From assembly GCF_900116175.1 (NCBI RefSeq), contig NZ_FPCH01000003.1, forward strand, positions 248,001-312,000: a stretch of DNA of 64,000 nt. The letters are read 5' to 3'. Origin of the DNA: Hyphomicrobium facile. Its GTDB lineage: Bacteria > Pseudomonadota > Alphaproteobacteria > Rhizobiales > Hyphomicrobiaceae. The position numbers were made by a program, and so were the translations under genes. Shown here in pieces: positions 17,674 to 25,645 of this stretch (position 1 is its first letter; every line of letters starts with the position of its first letter). The notes beneath the pieces are model-generated. The model did no database searches. It was not told where the DNA came from and saw only the letters and a program-made list of their open reading frames with translations.

Positions 17674-18800
17674 CGCGCAAACACCGTAGCCGGATCTATC
17701 TTCGTGACCTTGACGATGGCCGAAAGCGCCGAGATCGCGCACATGAAGAGCGTCAGTGCGAAAAGCCAGAATGCCAATCCCGGCGTCATCACCAGCGGCA
17801 ACGACGAATTCCTACTGAGGTAGAGTATTATTAAGGCGATTATCATGCCGAGCACGTAACCCATGATCGCGCTCAACCCGGCCTGAGCCAAGATCACCTT
17901 ATAGATATAGCCTCTGGACGATCCGAGCGCGCGCAGCGTGGCAAATTCGTGAATATGGTCTTTCGTGCTCGAATACAGCGTCTGCGCGACAATCACCGTG
18001 CCGACAAGACTGCCGAGGATAGCGCCGCCGATGAGGGCCAAGCCCGCACCCGTGCGGAACAGCCACTGCTTGAGGCTGCGGCTTTCGAATTCATCCTTGG
18101 TCAACACGTCAGCTGAATCGAGACGCTTCGCGAGATCGTTCTGAACTTCCGTGATGTTCGCTCCCGGGGCAAGCTTCACGAGAAGGAACGTCGACTTGTC
18201 ATCATCGGCGCCGAGCAACTGACGAGCACGGTTAAGCGTCGTGTAAGCATACGGCGATTGGGTGAAGGAGCGGATACCTTCCGTCAGCGCTCGGATCTTG
18301 ACGCGGCCACCAGCCGCCTGCGCGGTGTCACCGATGCCGTTGACGCCGAGTTCGCTCAAATAGGTGCTATCGACGGCGATGGCGTCAGGCGCTTTGATGT
18401 CCTCGACTGTCCCTTGAATGAGGCCCCACGGAAGGAGGCCCTGATCGTCGGCATCGGCGCCAACGAGGACCACGCGCGAGGAACCGCCCTCAGGCTTCCG
18501 CCATTCTGCAAAAGCGACGACGAGAGGCACGACGCTTTCTACGCCGGGCGTCGCCAAGGCTTGGTGGCGTTCGCGATCGCCCAAAAGGAGCCCGCCGTCC
18601 TCAAAGCTTTTGGCGCCGAAGGTCGTTACGATGAGATCGGCGTTGGAGCGGGCAATGTTGGCCGTGATCATCCGGCTCGACCCGAGGTACAAACCGAGTT
18701 GCACTGCCACAAGAACGATGGAGAAAAGAATTCCGATAAGCGTTACCGCCAAGCGAACGCGATCGTGCAACAAGTTACGAAGCGCGAGAGTAAAAACCAT
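17670..18800 (-). CDS. ABC transporter permease, FtsX/DevC family
   Basis: This 376-residue membrane protein has one N-terminal helix (about 15-38), a large periplasmic domain (about 45-250) and three C-terminal helices, the FtsX/MacB topology. LALRNLLHDRVRLAVTLIGI at the N-terminus and TLRALGSSRGYIYKVILAQA, the coupling segment, are typical of the DevC branch. It is the first gene of the permease-ATPase-adaptor operon. The set resembles DevBCA exporters, but no dedicated outer-membrane channel is adjacent. Confidence 0.9.
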   Translation of the reverse strand: MVFTLALRNLLHDRVRLAVTLIGILFSIVLVAVQLGLYLGSSRMITANIARSNADLIVTTFGAKSFEDGGLLLGDRERHQALATPGVESVVPLVVAFAEWRKPEGGSSRVVLVGADADDQGLLPWGLIQGTVEDIKAPDAIAVDSTYLSELGVNGIGDTAQAAGGRVKIRALTEGIRSFTQSPYAYTTLNRARQLLGADDDKSTFLLVKLAPGANITEVQNDLAKRLDSADVLTKDEFESRSLKQWLFRTGAGLALIGGAILGSLVGTVIVAQTLYSSTKDHIHEFATLRALGSSRGYIYKVILAQAGLSAIMGYVLGMIIALIILYLSRNSSLPLVMTPGLAFWLFALTLFMCAISALSAIVKVTKIDPATVFAR

Positions 18801-19105
18801 GTATCTGCCGGATCTCTCAGAATGTTTCTATTGGGCCTTAGGGCCTGCAACAGGCGCGAGCTCCGCATCAATACCGGCGCGCCTCATGCAGGGTCATATA
18901 GCTCTATTGTCTCGTCGCGACCACAGTGAAACGCGAAAACGATCCGCGTCACGTTCCGCCTCGAACCATGCCACCGGGGTTAATTGCCGACGGAAAAGGC
19001 TTTCTCCTAAAGCCTTAGCAACGGATTAACAAATAAGTTCCAATGTTTTGCCGTTTTCAGGGCATAGGAGTACTGAAGTTGAAATTCTATCTGCGGTTTA
19101 TTGTC
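18801..19105. promoter_or_regulatory. Divergent intergenic region with a hairpin
   Basis: About 300 nt separate the minus-strand ABC exporter operon from the DUF2147 gene. It contains an 8-bp perfect hairpin (AAGGCTTT at 18996-19003 with AAAGCCTT at 19009-19016), which lacks a T-tract and so is more likely a leader or operator element than a terminator. No clear promoter boxes were identified. Confidence 0.35.
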
Positions 19106-19792
19106 ATGCGTAATTTGAACATTGCGAATTGTTCAGGCGTTGCTCTGGTCGCCGCAGCTTGCTTACTCGGTTTCGCCAACCGCCCGACTGCGGCGGCGGC
19201 TGATCCCAAAGAAGTCGGCGTCTGGTACGACGACACCGGCAAGGGTGCGGTCAAGATCGAGATCTGCACTCCGACAACGCTCTGCGGAAAGATCTATTGG
19301 CTTCAAGAGCCGATGGCCGCCGACGGCCAACCCAAGATCGACAGATATAATCCCGATGCTTCGCGGCGCACGCGCCCGATTTGCGGCTTGCCGGTTTTGG
19401 GCAACCTCGAGCAGCTGTCGGGCGGGGGGTTCGACAACGGCTGGGTTTACGATCCGAAGGAAGGCAAATCCTACGATGTTGCCTTGGATCTCGTCGACGG
19501 CGACACCCTCAAGGTGACGGGCTACAAGGGAATGCGTTTTCTAGGCAAATCGTTCATCTGGACGCGAGCACCGGCAGATTTGCCATCGTGCGCTCCTGAT
19601 GCCGCAGCCGCGCCGACCCAAGTGAAGCAGGGCGATGCGAAAAAGCAGGCGGCAGGCACTGCGAAGAAGACGACGAAGTCCGCGTCAGACGCCTCCAAAC
19701 TCGGAGGCGCCAACGTCGCGACTGCGCCACATAAGAAAAAGGCTGCCGTAAAAGAGGCGGCTACTCAGCCGCCCCCAGCTGCTTCGAATTAG
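19106..19792 (+). CDS. DUF2147 secreted protein
   Basis: From the ATG at 19106 the 228-residue product has a signal peptide ending near RPTAAAADP, then a DUF2147 domain: GVWYDDTGKGAVKIEICTP, the CG-I sequence LCGKIYWLQEP, VLGNLEQLSGGGFDNGWVYD, and the closing LKVTGYKGMRFLGKSFIWTR. DUF2147 proteins are secreted, lipocalin-like and of unknown function. The C-terminal 60 residues are a Lys/Ala-rich low-complexity tail. The gene overlaps the convergent hydrolase gene by 32 nt. A GTG further upstream is an alternative start. Confidence 0.85.
   Translation: MRNLNIANCSGVALVAAACLLGFANRPTAAAADPKEVGVWYDDTGKGAVKIEICTPTTLCGKIYWLQEPMAADGQPKIDRYNPDASRRTRPICGLPVLGNLEQLSGGGFDNGWVYDPKEGKSYDVALDLVDGDTLKVTGYKGMRFLGKSFIWTRAPADLPSCAPDAAAAPTQVKQGDAKKQAAGTAKKTTKSASDASKLGGANVATAPHKKKAAVKEAATQPPPAASN
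19756..19773 (-). terminator. Terminator inside the convergent overlap
   Basis: A 7-bp perfect stem (GGCGGCT with AGCCGCC, ACTC loop) is followed on the minus strand by TCTTTTA. It spans the stop codon of the hydrolase gene and lies within the last codons of the DUF2147 gene, so it would end the hydrolase transcript without extra sequence. Confidence 0.5.
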
Positions 19793-20651
19793 TCGAAGCG
19801 GGCTTCTGAACCACGACCTTGTCGGCCTGGCGTGCCAACAGGCGGTCAACGAATTCCGTTGTCCGGTCAACGACATAGCCGCGCTGACGGTCAAGCGTGA
19901 CCAAGTGATAGCTATCGTCGAGAACTGAAACTTCAACCATGCCGCCGAGCTGGCGCTGGAGTGCCATCGTATTCTTGATGTCGCTCTGGTCGTCGTGGCG
20001 CGGATGGAAGATCAGCGTGTGCAGCTTCACGAGCGGCAGCATCGGCCGGACATTGCGCACGAGGCAGAAGAATTCGTAGACGGTGCCGCCACCACGCTCG
20101 GTGATGTCGGCCGGCATGTTATCGCTGCCGCGCATCGAATCGAGAGCGAAGTTGCGTACGCGCTCATCCTTGATGCCGTAAGGTGCCGGTGTGCGGAATT
20201 TGAAAAGGCGTGCGGTCCACTTGTCGGTGACGAGGTGGAAAAGCTTGATGGCTTTCGGAATGGCCCAGCCATTAACAGCAAGCGTCGGTGCATAAAGCAT
20301 CACGCCGCAGGCTTGGTCTTGACGGTAGGCCGCGAGCCGCAGAGCCAAGATAGAACCAGCCGAAGCGCCGCCGATGATGACGTTGTCACATACGCTGCGT
20401 AAATGATCGAAAGCGTCCGAGACCGACTTGTACCAGTCCTGCCACGTCGAAAGGCCGGAGACGTCGGTGCCAAACGTCAGTCCAGGAACAACCGGACAAT
20501 AAACCGTCAATCCCTTGCGGGAGAGCGCATGCGCAACGGCCTTCATCTCAAGCGGTGAACCGCCGAGAGAATGGACCAACAAAACCCCCGACTTCCCACC
20601 GGGAATGTAAACGCTTCCGCGAGGAGGCTGAAATTTTTCTTGGTTTTTCAT
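19761..20651 (-). CDS. Alpha/beta hydrolase (carboxylesterase/lysophospholipase-like)
   Basis: This 296-residue soluble serine hydrolase shows the oxyanion HSLGGSP loop near residue 28, the nucleophile elbow GGASAGS (about residues 93-99), an acid candidate in FHPRHDDQSD and the catalytic His in DDSYHLVTLD. It resembles the serine aminopeptidase/Est30-like carboxylesterase group. There is no signal peptide. The substrate is unknown. It is monocistronic and overlaps tail-to-tail with the DUF2147 gene by 32 nt. Confidence 0.85.
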   Translation of the reverse strand: MKNQEKFQPPRGSVYIPGGKSGVLLVHSLGGSPLEMKAVAHALSRKGLTVYCPVVPGLTFGTDVSGLSTWQDWYKSVSDAFDHLRSVCDNVIIGGASAGSILALRLAAYRQDQACGVMLYAPTLAVNGWAIPKAIKLFHLVTDKWTARLFKFRTPAPYGIKDERVRNFALDSMRGSDNMPADITERGGGTVYEFFCLVRNVRPMLPLVKLHTLIFHPRHDDQSDIKNTMALQRQLGGMVEVSVLDDSYHLVTLDRQRGYVVDRTTEFVDRLLARQADKVVVQKPASTNSKQLGAAE

Positions 20652-21143
20652 TACCTACGTTGAACTCGTTATTACCCTGTGGAACGCTAATTACGACGCA
20701 GCAGCTTCAGATGCCAACGCAACTTTGTCGCGTCGCCGCAGATTTGAGCTTTTTTGCATATACCCGCAGTTGAGATTTTGTTTGTGAAGGTATTACGAAG
20801 TTGCTGAAAACACCATAGGTTTTGACGTCAGGTTACTGACGATTGGTTAAGGTGGACTTCATGCCGCGCCGCGGTTTGCCGCTCGAAGTTGCTGCATTGC
20901 AGCATCGAAATGGCGACTTTTTGGCAGACACTTTGATTCATTTCAGTTCCTCGCGTCACAGGCTCATCCCAGATCGCGTTTTGGGCGCGAAAATAGGAAA
21001 TGGGGTCCGCATCGGACGATTATCGACCAACCCAAAGCTTCTAGACACTGTTCCCGCGGAAACGATGCTTTATACTTAAACTGGCGTTACCGGCCGCGTC
21101 CCGCGGAAGCCCACCGGTAGGACCTGCCGGGGACTGAGTTGAA
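20652..21143. promoter_or_regulatory. Divergent intergenic region
   Basis: About 490 nt separate the hydrolase gene (minus) from the 604-residue envelope protein gene (plus). A small perfect hairpin (CGTCAG-GTTA-CTGACG, 20826-20841) is present. A 78-codon open frame (20843-21079) shows no signal peptide, domain or ribosome-binding site. I see no RNA gene. Confidence 0.35.
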
Positions 21144-22958
21144 GTGACTGTTTCCTTGCGCCTGCCCGTTTCGCTGCTGACAGCCGCGGCTTTGGTGTTG
21201 TGTCAGCTACCTCTGCCGATCGCCGTTGCAGACCCGATCAGCCGTGCGGACTATGAGGCCTGTCAGGCAAAGGACGACGGGGCTTTGAAGGCCGCCGTGA
21301 TCGCTATCGCGACAGACGCCATCTCGAACGGCACAAAGACCATCGACTACAATGCGTTAGTCGCGGATCAATGGCGGCAAAGGAATCTCGACCAGATCAT
21401 CGACAGCCGCGTCGATATCGCGGTCGCGGAGATAACGAACGAGACGAGCTGGTCCGACCGGCTCCAGTCCCTCGCCAACAGTGAAAAGTCCCAGCAGCTC
21501 GCCACGATGGTCGCCGAGCGCGTGTATCGTTCGGACGCGGTCAAGACCGGCATCGAGGATCTGGCGTCCGGCGTCGCCGCGGAAGTCGGCAAGTCCATCG
21601 AATTCGCAAGCTCGGACGCAACGGGCCCGCTGCTCGATTGCCTCAAAGCCTATGTCGGTCCGCGCTACGGAAGCGCCGTCGCGGATGCTCTTGCCAGCGA
21701 CGCCAGCAAAGGCGTCGTGGTCGATCCGAACAAAGGATCGGGCGGCGTCGGGGCAGGTTCGGTGCTGAAGGAAACGAGCGGTGGACTTGCTGGCGCAACG
21801 ATCCTGATCGTACGCCGGCAGCTTGCAAATCTCGCCCAGCGCGTCGGCCAGCGCATCGTCGGCAGCGTTCTTTCGCGACTCGTGTCGGTCGTGGCGGGCG
21901 GCGTCGGCCTGGTCCTGATCGCGAAAGACCTCTGGGACTTCCGCAACGGCGTGTTGCCGATCATCGCCACCGAAATGAAGGCTCCGGCGACGAAGGACAA
22001 GGTTCGCGAAGAACTTGCCAATACTCTCAAAGAGCAGATGAACGAACACGTGGCGGCGATCGCGAACGCGGCAGCCGATAACGTCATCAACGTTTGGCAG
22101 ACGTTCCGGCGGGCGCACGCGCTCGTGCTTCGGATCGCGGACGAGAATGGCGAATTCCGGAAATTCCTCGACGGCGTGAAGCCCGACGCCTTGCCGCGGC
22201 TCGATGAGGTGGTGTCGATCCTCGTCGCGTCAGAAGGCGAGCCGTCGATCCTGCAGCGTCTTCAGGACGGTTCACTCAACAGCGCCGTACACCTGATGCC
22301 CGATAAGGGCCTCGACATCGCGCGCGACTTGAAATCGGTCGGCGCAGGCCTCGACTGGACGGCGCTTGCCGGCGATCGCCTCGGGAGCGTAACCGACTAC
22401 GAGTTGCATAAGCGAATGTCGCCGAAGGACCTCACCCGGGCTTCGCTCGACCGCATCCTCGCTCTCAACGACCGGATTGCGATCATCAGGATCGCGAGCG
22501 TACCTCCCGCGGCGCGCGAGATGCTGTTCACGCTCAACTCGAGCGATCTCGACAGCCTGCTCAGGTCACTTTCGGAAGACGAGCTTCGGGCGCTGGCGGG
22601 TTACCTCTCAGGATTGAAGCCGGGCCCGCGTGAGAAGGTTTTGCGGGCCGTCTCGGCTGATCCCGCCAAAATGCAAATCCTCGCCTCGCGACACGTTCGC
22701 GAACGCATTTTAGCAAGCAGCGATCAGGGCGCCGCGGCCGACATGATGCTCGCGCCATCGTCAGGCTATTCCACCAAGGTGCTGGGGGATGATCTGAAGC
22801 TCGTCTGGGATGGCCGTGTCGCGCCGCTGTTGCTGTGGGACAAGCATCCGCAAGCGGTCGCGGGCGCCGGCATCGCCGGCTTGATCCTGCTCGCCTGGTT
22901 CGCCCGGCTGCTCCGTCCGAGGCGGGTGCCCGGTGGCGCATCGGCTGGCCGCACCTAG
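21144..22958 (+). CDS. Large envelope protein of unknown function
   Basis: This 604-residue protein (GTG start) has a signal peptide (LLTAAALVLCQLPLPIAVAD), a long helical extracytoplasmic region, an internal Gly/Val-rich hydrophobic hairpin (about 225-260, VGQRIVGSVLSRLVSVVAGG then VGLVLIA) and a C-terminal transmembrane helix with a basic tail (AVAGAGIAGLILLAWFARLL). The segment about 470-540 consists of short helical repeats (LNSSDLDSLLRSLSEDELRA) that recall MgtE-N/FliG-type armadillo repeats. I do not recognise the family. The topology suggests a periplasmic domain anchored at both ends. It stands alone. Confidence 0.7.
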   Translation: MTVSLRLPVSLLTAAALVLCQLPLPIAVADPISRADYEACQAKDDGALKAAVIAIATDAISNGTKTIDYNALVADQWRQRNLDQIIDSRVDIAVAEITNETSWSDRLQSLANSEKSQQLATMVAERVYRSDAVKTGIEDLASGVAAEVGKSIEFASSDATGPLLDCLKAYVGPRYGSAVADALASDASKGVVVDPNKGSGGVGAGSVLKETSGGLAGATILIVRRQLANLAQRVGQRIVGSVLSRLVSVVAGGVGLVLIAKDLWDFRNGVLPIIATEMKAPATKDKVREELANTLKEQMNEHVAAIANAAADNVINVWQTFRRAHALVLRIADENGEFRKFLDGVKPDALPRLDEVVSILVASEGEPSILQRLQDGSLNSAVHLMPDKGLDIARDLKSVGAGLDWTALAGDRLGSVTDYELHKRMSPKDLTRASLDRILALNDRIAIIRIASVPPAAREMLFTLNSSDLDSLLRSLSEDELRALAGYLSGLKPGPREKVLRAVSADPAKMQILASRHVRERILASSDQGAAADMMLAPSSGYSTKVLGDDLKLVWDGRVAPLLLWDKHPQAVAGAGIAGLILLAWFARLLRPRRVPGGASAGRT

Positions 22959-23117
22959 GCAAATCGGCACCGCTCGAAGCTTTCCACATGCAATCGCCGG
23001 AGGCCGGTCTCAAGGCGCAGCGACGCCTGCTATAAAGATTCGCGATTGTGAACCCATGAGACCAAGGGGGGCAGACACATGCGCGTTCGATTTAGAGCCG
23101 AGGAGGGAGTGCACGAC

Positions 23118-23294
23118 ATGGGATTGAAGGCGCCAGGTATTGTAACTTTTATGCTTTCAGTAATCCTGACGGTGATTGTTTTGATGTCGAAATTCTTCGG
23201 TGCAGAGATCCCTTGGCTGACCGGAAACGAATCCTGGGCGATGCTCACTTCGTACGCGATCCTTATGCTCGGTTGCATGGTCCGAGGGATGTAA
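23118..23294 (+). CDS. Small two-helix membrane protein
   Basis: The 58-residue product starts at the ATG at 23118, preceded by AGGAGGG 10-11 nt upstream; the upstream ATG at 23079 lacks this site. It has two hydrophobic helices (IVTFMLSVILTVIVLMSKFF and SWAMLTSYAILMLGCMVRG) joined by a short polar loop. Such proteins are common and uncharacterised in Hyphomicrobiales. The function is unknown. Confidence 0.6.
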   Translation: MGLKAPGIVTFMLSVILTVIVLMSKFFGAEIPWLTGNESWAMLTSYAILMLGCMVRGM

Positions 23295-23414
23295 GAGCGC
23301 GCCGAAATCGATCACCGTTCACTGAGGGTTTGAAGCAATTTTTCTTCTTTATGAGACCGTCTGTTCACGATGTGCGCTGGTGTCGCGCGGCATCCGGCGG
23401 ACTAGAGCCACGTC

Positions 23415-23660
23415 ATGCTGCTGAGTATCGGTCAAGGCATGACGAAAGAGATTCCTCAAGTCTTTGCACGGCGCGCGCGGCTTTCATCGAAAGCCATCGT
23501 GACTGCTGTTGCGTTGACGCTTGCGGCTCTCGCGGCGATCGCCGTTGCTTCTCATCACGAGACGAAGAATTCCGTGAAGACGGTAAGCCCCGTCTCGCAA
23601 TGGCCCGTCGATAACGGCGCCGACAAAGGATCAGTCCTGGTGCCTGTGGTCGCCCGATAG
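23415..23660 (+). CDS. Possible small single-span membrane protein
   Basis: The 81-codon frame has one transmembrane segment (AIVTAVALTLAALAAIAVAS) after a basic stretch and a short periplasmic tail. An internal ATG at 23439 is an alternative start. It overlaps the convergent pabBC gene by 30 nt. The hydrophobic profile argues for a real gene, but there is no recognised homologue, so the call is tentative. Confidence 0.35.
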   Translation: MLLSIGQGMTKEIPQVFARRARLSSKAIVTAVALTLAALAAIAVASHHETKNSVKTVSPVSQWPVDNGADKGSVLVPVVAR

Positions 23661-25535
23661 GCGAGGCACAAGAGGCTCGGCGCGAACAAGTCCGCGCACC
23701 GAGTTTCCGAGGTAGATCGCGCGTGCCGAGTTGATATCCTCAATCCTCAGCGGGGCCTCGACGGCCCTCCCCTCATCGATAAGCGCCGCCCGAAGCGTTC
23801 CGGGCAAAAGACCCGCGGCGAGGCGTGGCGTTACGAGCTTGCCATCCCTTTCGATGAAGATCGTAGTGCGGCTGCCTTCCGTGAGCTCGCCGTTCTCGTT
23901 GAGGTAGATGACTTCATCGGCGCCGAGCGTATCGGAATAGTGCTTCCATTCCCGGTCATAGAGCTCTCGACGCGTGGTCTTGTGGTAGAGAAACAAATCG
24001 CCACTGTTCAAGCGCGTGTCGGAGATGACGTAGCGCATGACGGCATCGGCCGCGGTTTCCGGCTGGGGAGTTGCGGTTGCCGAGACTGCCCCATCCTCAT
24101 CGAGAAGGAGCCTTACGCGCAGCCGGTTATCGGGCTGTTCCGCGATTGCTGCATCGATTGCGTCGCGCACCTTCGTCGCGTCGTAGGCAAATCCGAAATA
24201 AGCCGCCGATGCGGCCAGCCGTGCGAGGTGATAGCCCCTGAGCCACACGCCGTCGCCCGGCACGTAGACCATCGTTTCGATCAGCTCGAAGCGGCGAACG
24301 GGGTCGGTCAGAAACTTCATCTTGAGCAAGCACTCGGCATATTCTTTCGGCCCGTCGGAATCCGCAACAATGCCTGAGCCTATGCCCATTTCGCCGGCGC
24401 CCTTGCGATCGATCACAGCCGTGCGGATCACGACGTTGAATTGCGCCGAACCGTCCGGCGAGAAATTTCCGATGGCGCCGCAATAGACGCCGCGAGCTTC
24501 GGTTTCGAGTTCGCGGATCAGCTCCATCGCCCTGATCTTCGGAGCGCCGGTGATGGAACCCGGCGGAAAGATAGCCTTCAGAATGTCGGTGATGCCGACG
24601 CCGTCCTTCAGATGTGCGCGAACGCCCGATGTCATCTGATGAAGGGTCTTGAATGTCTCGATCGTGAAGAGATCCGTCACGCTTACGGATCCGAGGTCGG
24701 CGATCCGGCCCAAGTCATTGCGCATCAAATCGACGATCATCAAGTTTTCGGCGCGGTTTTTAACGTCGGTCGAAAGTCCCTGGCGCACTTCCGCCTCGCC
24801 TTCGGGCGTGCCGGCACGAGGCGCGGTTCCCTTCATCGGCCGAGTTTCAATGAGGCGATCATGGAGATCGATGAAGAGCTCCGGCGACGCGGAGAGGATC
24901 GTGACGTCGCCCGTATCGACGAGCCCCGCATAAGCGACGCGCTGTTTCAGGCGCAGGTCGCGGTAGAGGGCGAGCGGCGAGCCTTCGAGATTGAACTTCG
25001 CTTTGAAGGTGAGGTTGAGCTGGTAGATGTCGCCACTTCGGATGTTCTTTTGAACTTCTTCGAAGCGCTTCAAATACGAGACGCTATCCCAGCTATGAGC
25101 CAGCTCGCCCAGCGTCGGATTGCCGATCGCCTCTCGCGTCAGCCAGCCCTGGACCTCGGCGCCCGTCATTTCGCGGGGCGCGGTGTATAGGCCGAACCAG
25201 AAGAGGGGCACCTTGCGCTGCGCCGGGAGAAGGTGCGTCAGCCTCGGTTCAAGCAGATATCCGAGCTCGTAAGAGAAAAACCCGGCCGCGTGCAGGCCTC
25301 GGGCAATGCCGGCCTGAAGGGCCGCAAGCGCCGCTTCGACGTCTTCTGGAGCGTCGGCGCGAATGATCTCGATCGGCTTCTCGAAGAGCTTCGATACGGC
25401 GTCCAGGCTTGTGCTGTTGTCGAGCAGCACGAAGCCTTCCGCGAGGGTCGGCGTGGGCCTGACCGATCCTTCAGAGCCCACATTGGACGGGGCCGCAGCG
25501 GCGACCCCTGCGCTTTTTGAGGAAGAGGAATTCAT
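23631..25535 (-). CDS. pabB: Fused aminodeoxychorismate synthase I and lyase (PabB-PabC)
   Basis: This bifunctional folate enzyme makes 4-amino-4-deoxychorismate from chorismate and then cleaves it to p-aminobenzoate. Residues about 20-390 are the chorismate-binding domain (GDIYQLNLTFKAKF; ETRPMKGTAPR; GSITGAPKIRAMELI). Residues about 395-630 are a class IV aminotransferase/lyase domain, with the PLP-type HKTTRRELYD sequence and LNENGELTEGSRTTIFIERD. The 634-residue length fits PabBC fusions. The glutamine amidotransferase PabA is not adjacent. The N-terminus is low-complexity (Ser/Ala), so the exact start is uncertain. Confidence 0.93.
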   Translation of the reverse strand: MNSSSSKSAGVAAAAPSNVGSEGSVRPTPTLAEGFVLLDNSTSLDAVSKLFEKPIEIIRADAPEDVEAALAALQAGIARGLHAAGFFSYELGYLLEPRLTHLLPAQRKVPLFWFGLYTAPREMTGAEVQGWLTREAIGNPTLGELAHSWDSVSYLKRFEEVQKNIRSGDIYQLNLTFKAKFNLEGSPLALYRDLRLKQRVAYAGLVDTGDVTILSASPELFIDLHDRLIETRPMKGTAPRAGTPEGEAEVRQGLSTDVKNRAENLMIVDLMRNDLGRIADLGSVSVTDLFTIETFKTLHQMTSGVRAHLKDGVGITDILKAIFPPGSITGAPKIRAMELIRELETEARGVYCGAIGNFSPDGSAQFNVVIRTAVIDRKGAGEMGIGSGIVADSDGPKEYAECLLKMKFLTDPVRRFELIETMVYVPGDGVWLRGYHLARLAASAAYFGFAYDATKVRDAIDAAIAEQPDNRLRVRLLLDEDGAVSATATPQPETAADAVMRYVISDTRLNSGDLFLYHKTTRRELYDREWKHYSDTLGADEVIYLNENGELTEGSRTTIFIERDGKLVTPRLAAGLLPGTLRAALIDEGRAVEAPLRIEDINSARAIYLGNSVRGLVRAEPLVPRLSGDHRHQD

Positions 25536-25645
25536 AGGGCGCTTCTAGCCCGGCCGCCGTGGGATTACCACACCGTCGTCAACGGCAAATCTGCGCGATT
25601 TCGCCCTCATGCCTTCCCTCCACTCGACCGCTGCCATCCCCGGGC

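Noticed and set aside
20843-21079. 78-codon frame in the 20.6-21.1 kb gap
   Set aside because: There is no signal peptide, domain or convincing ribosome-binding site.
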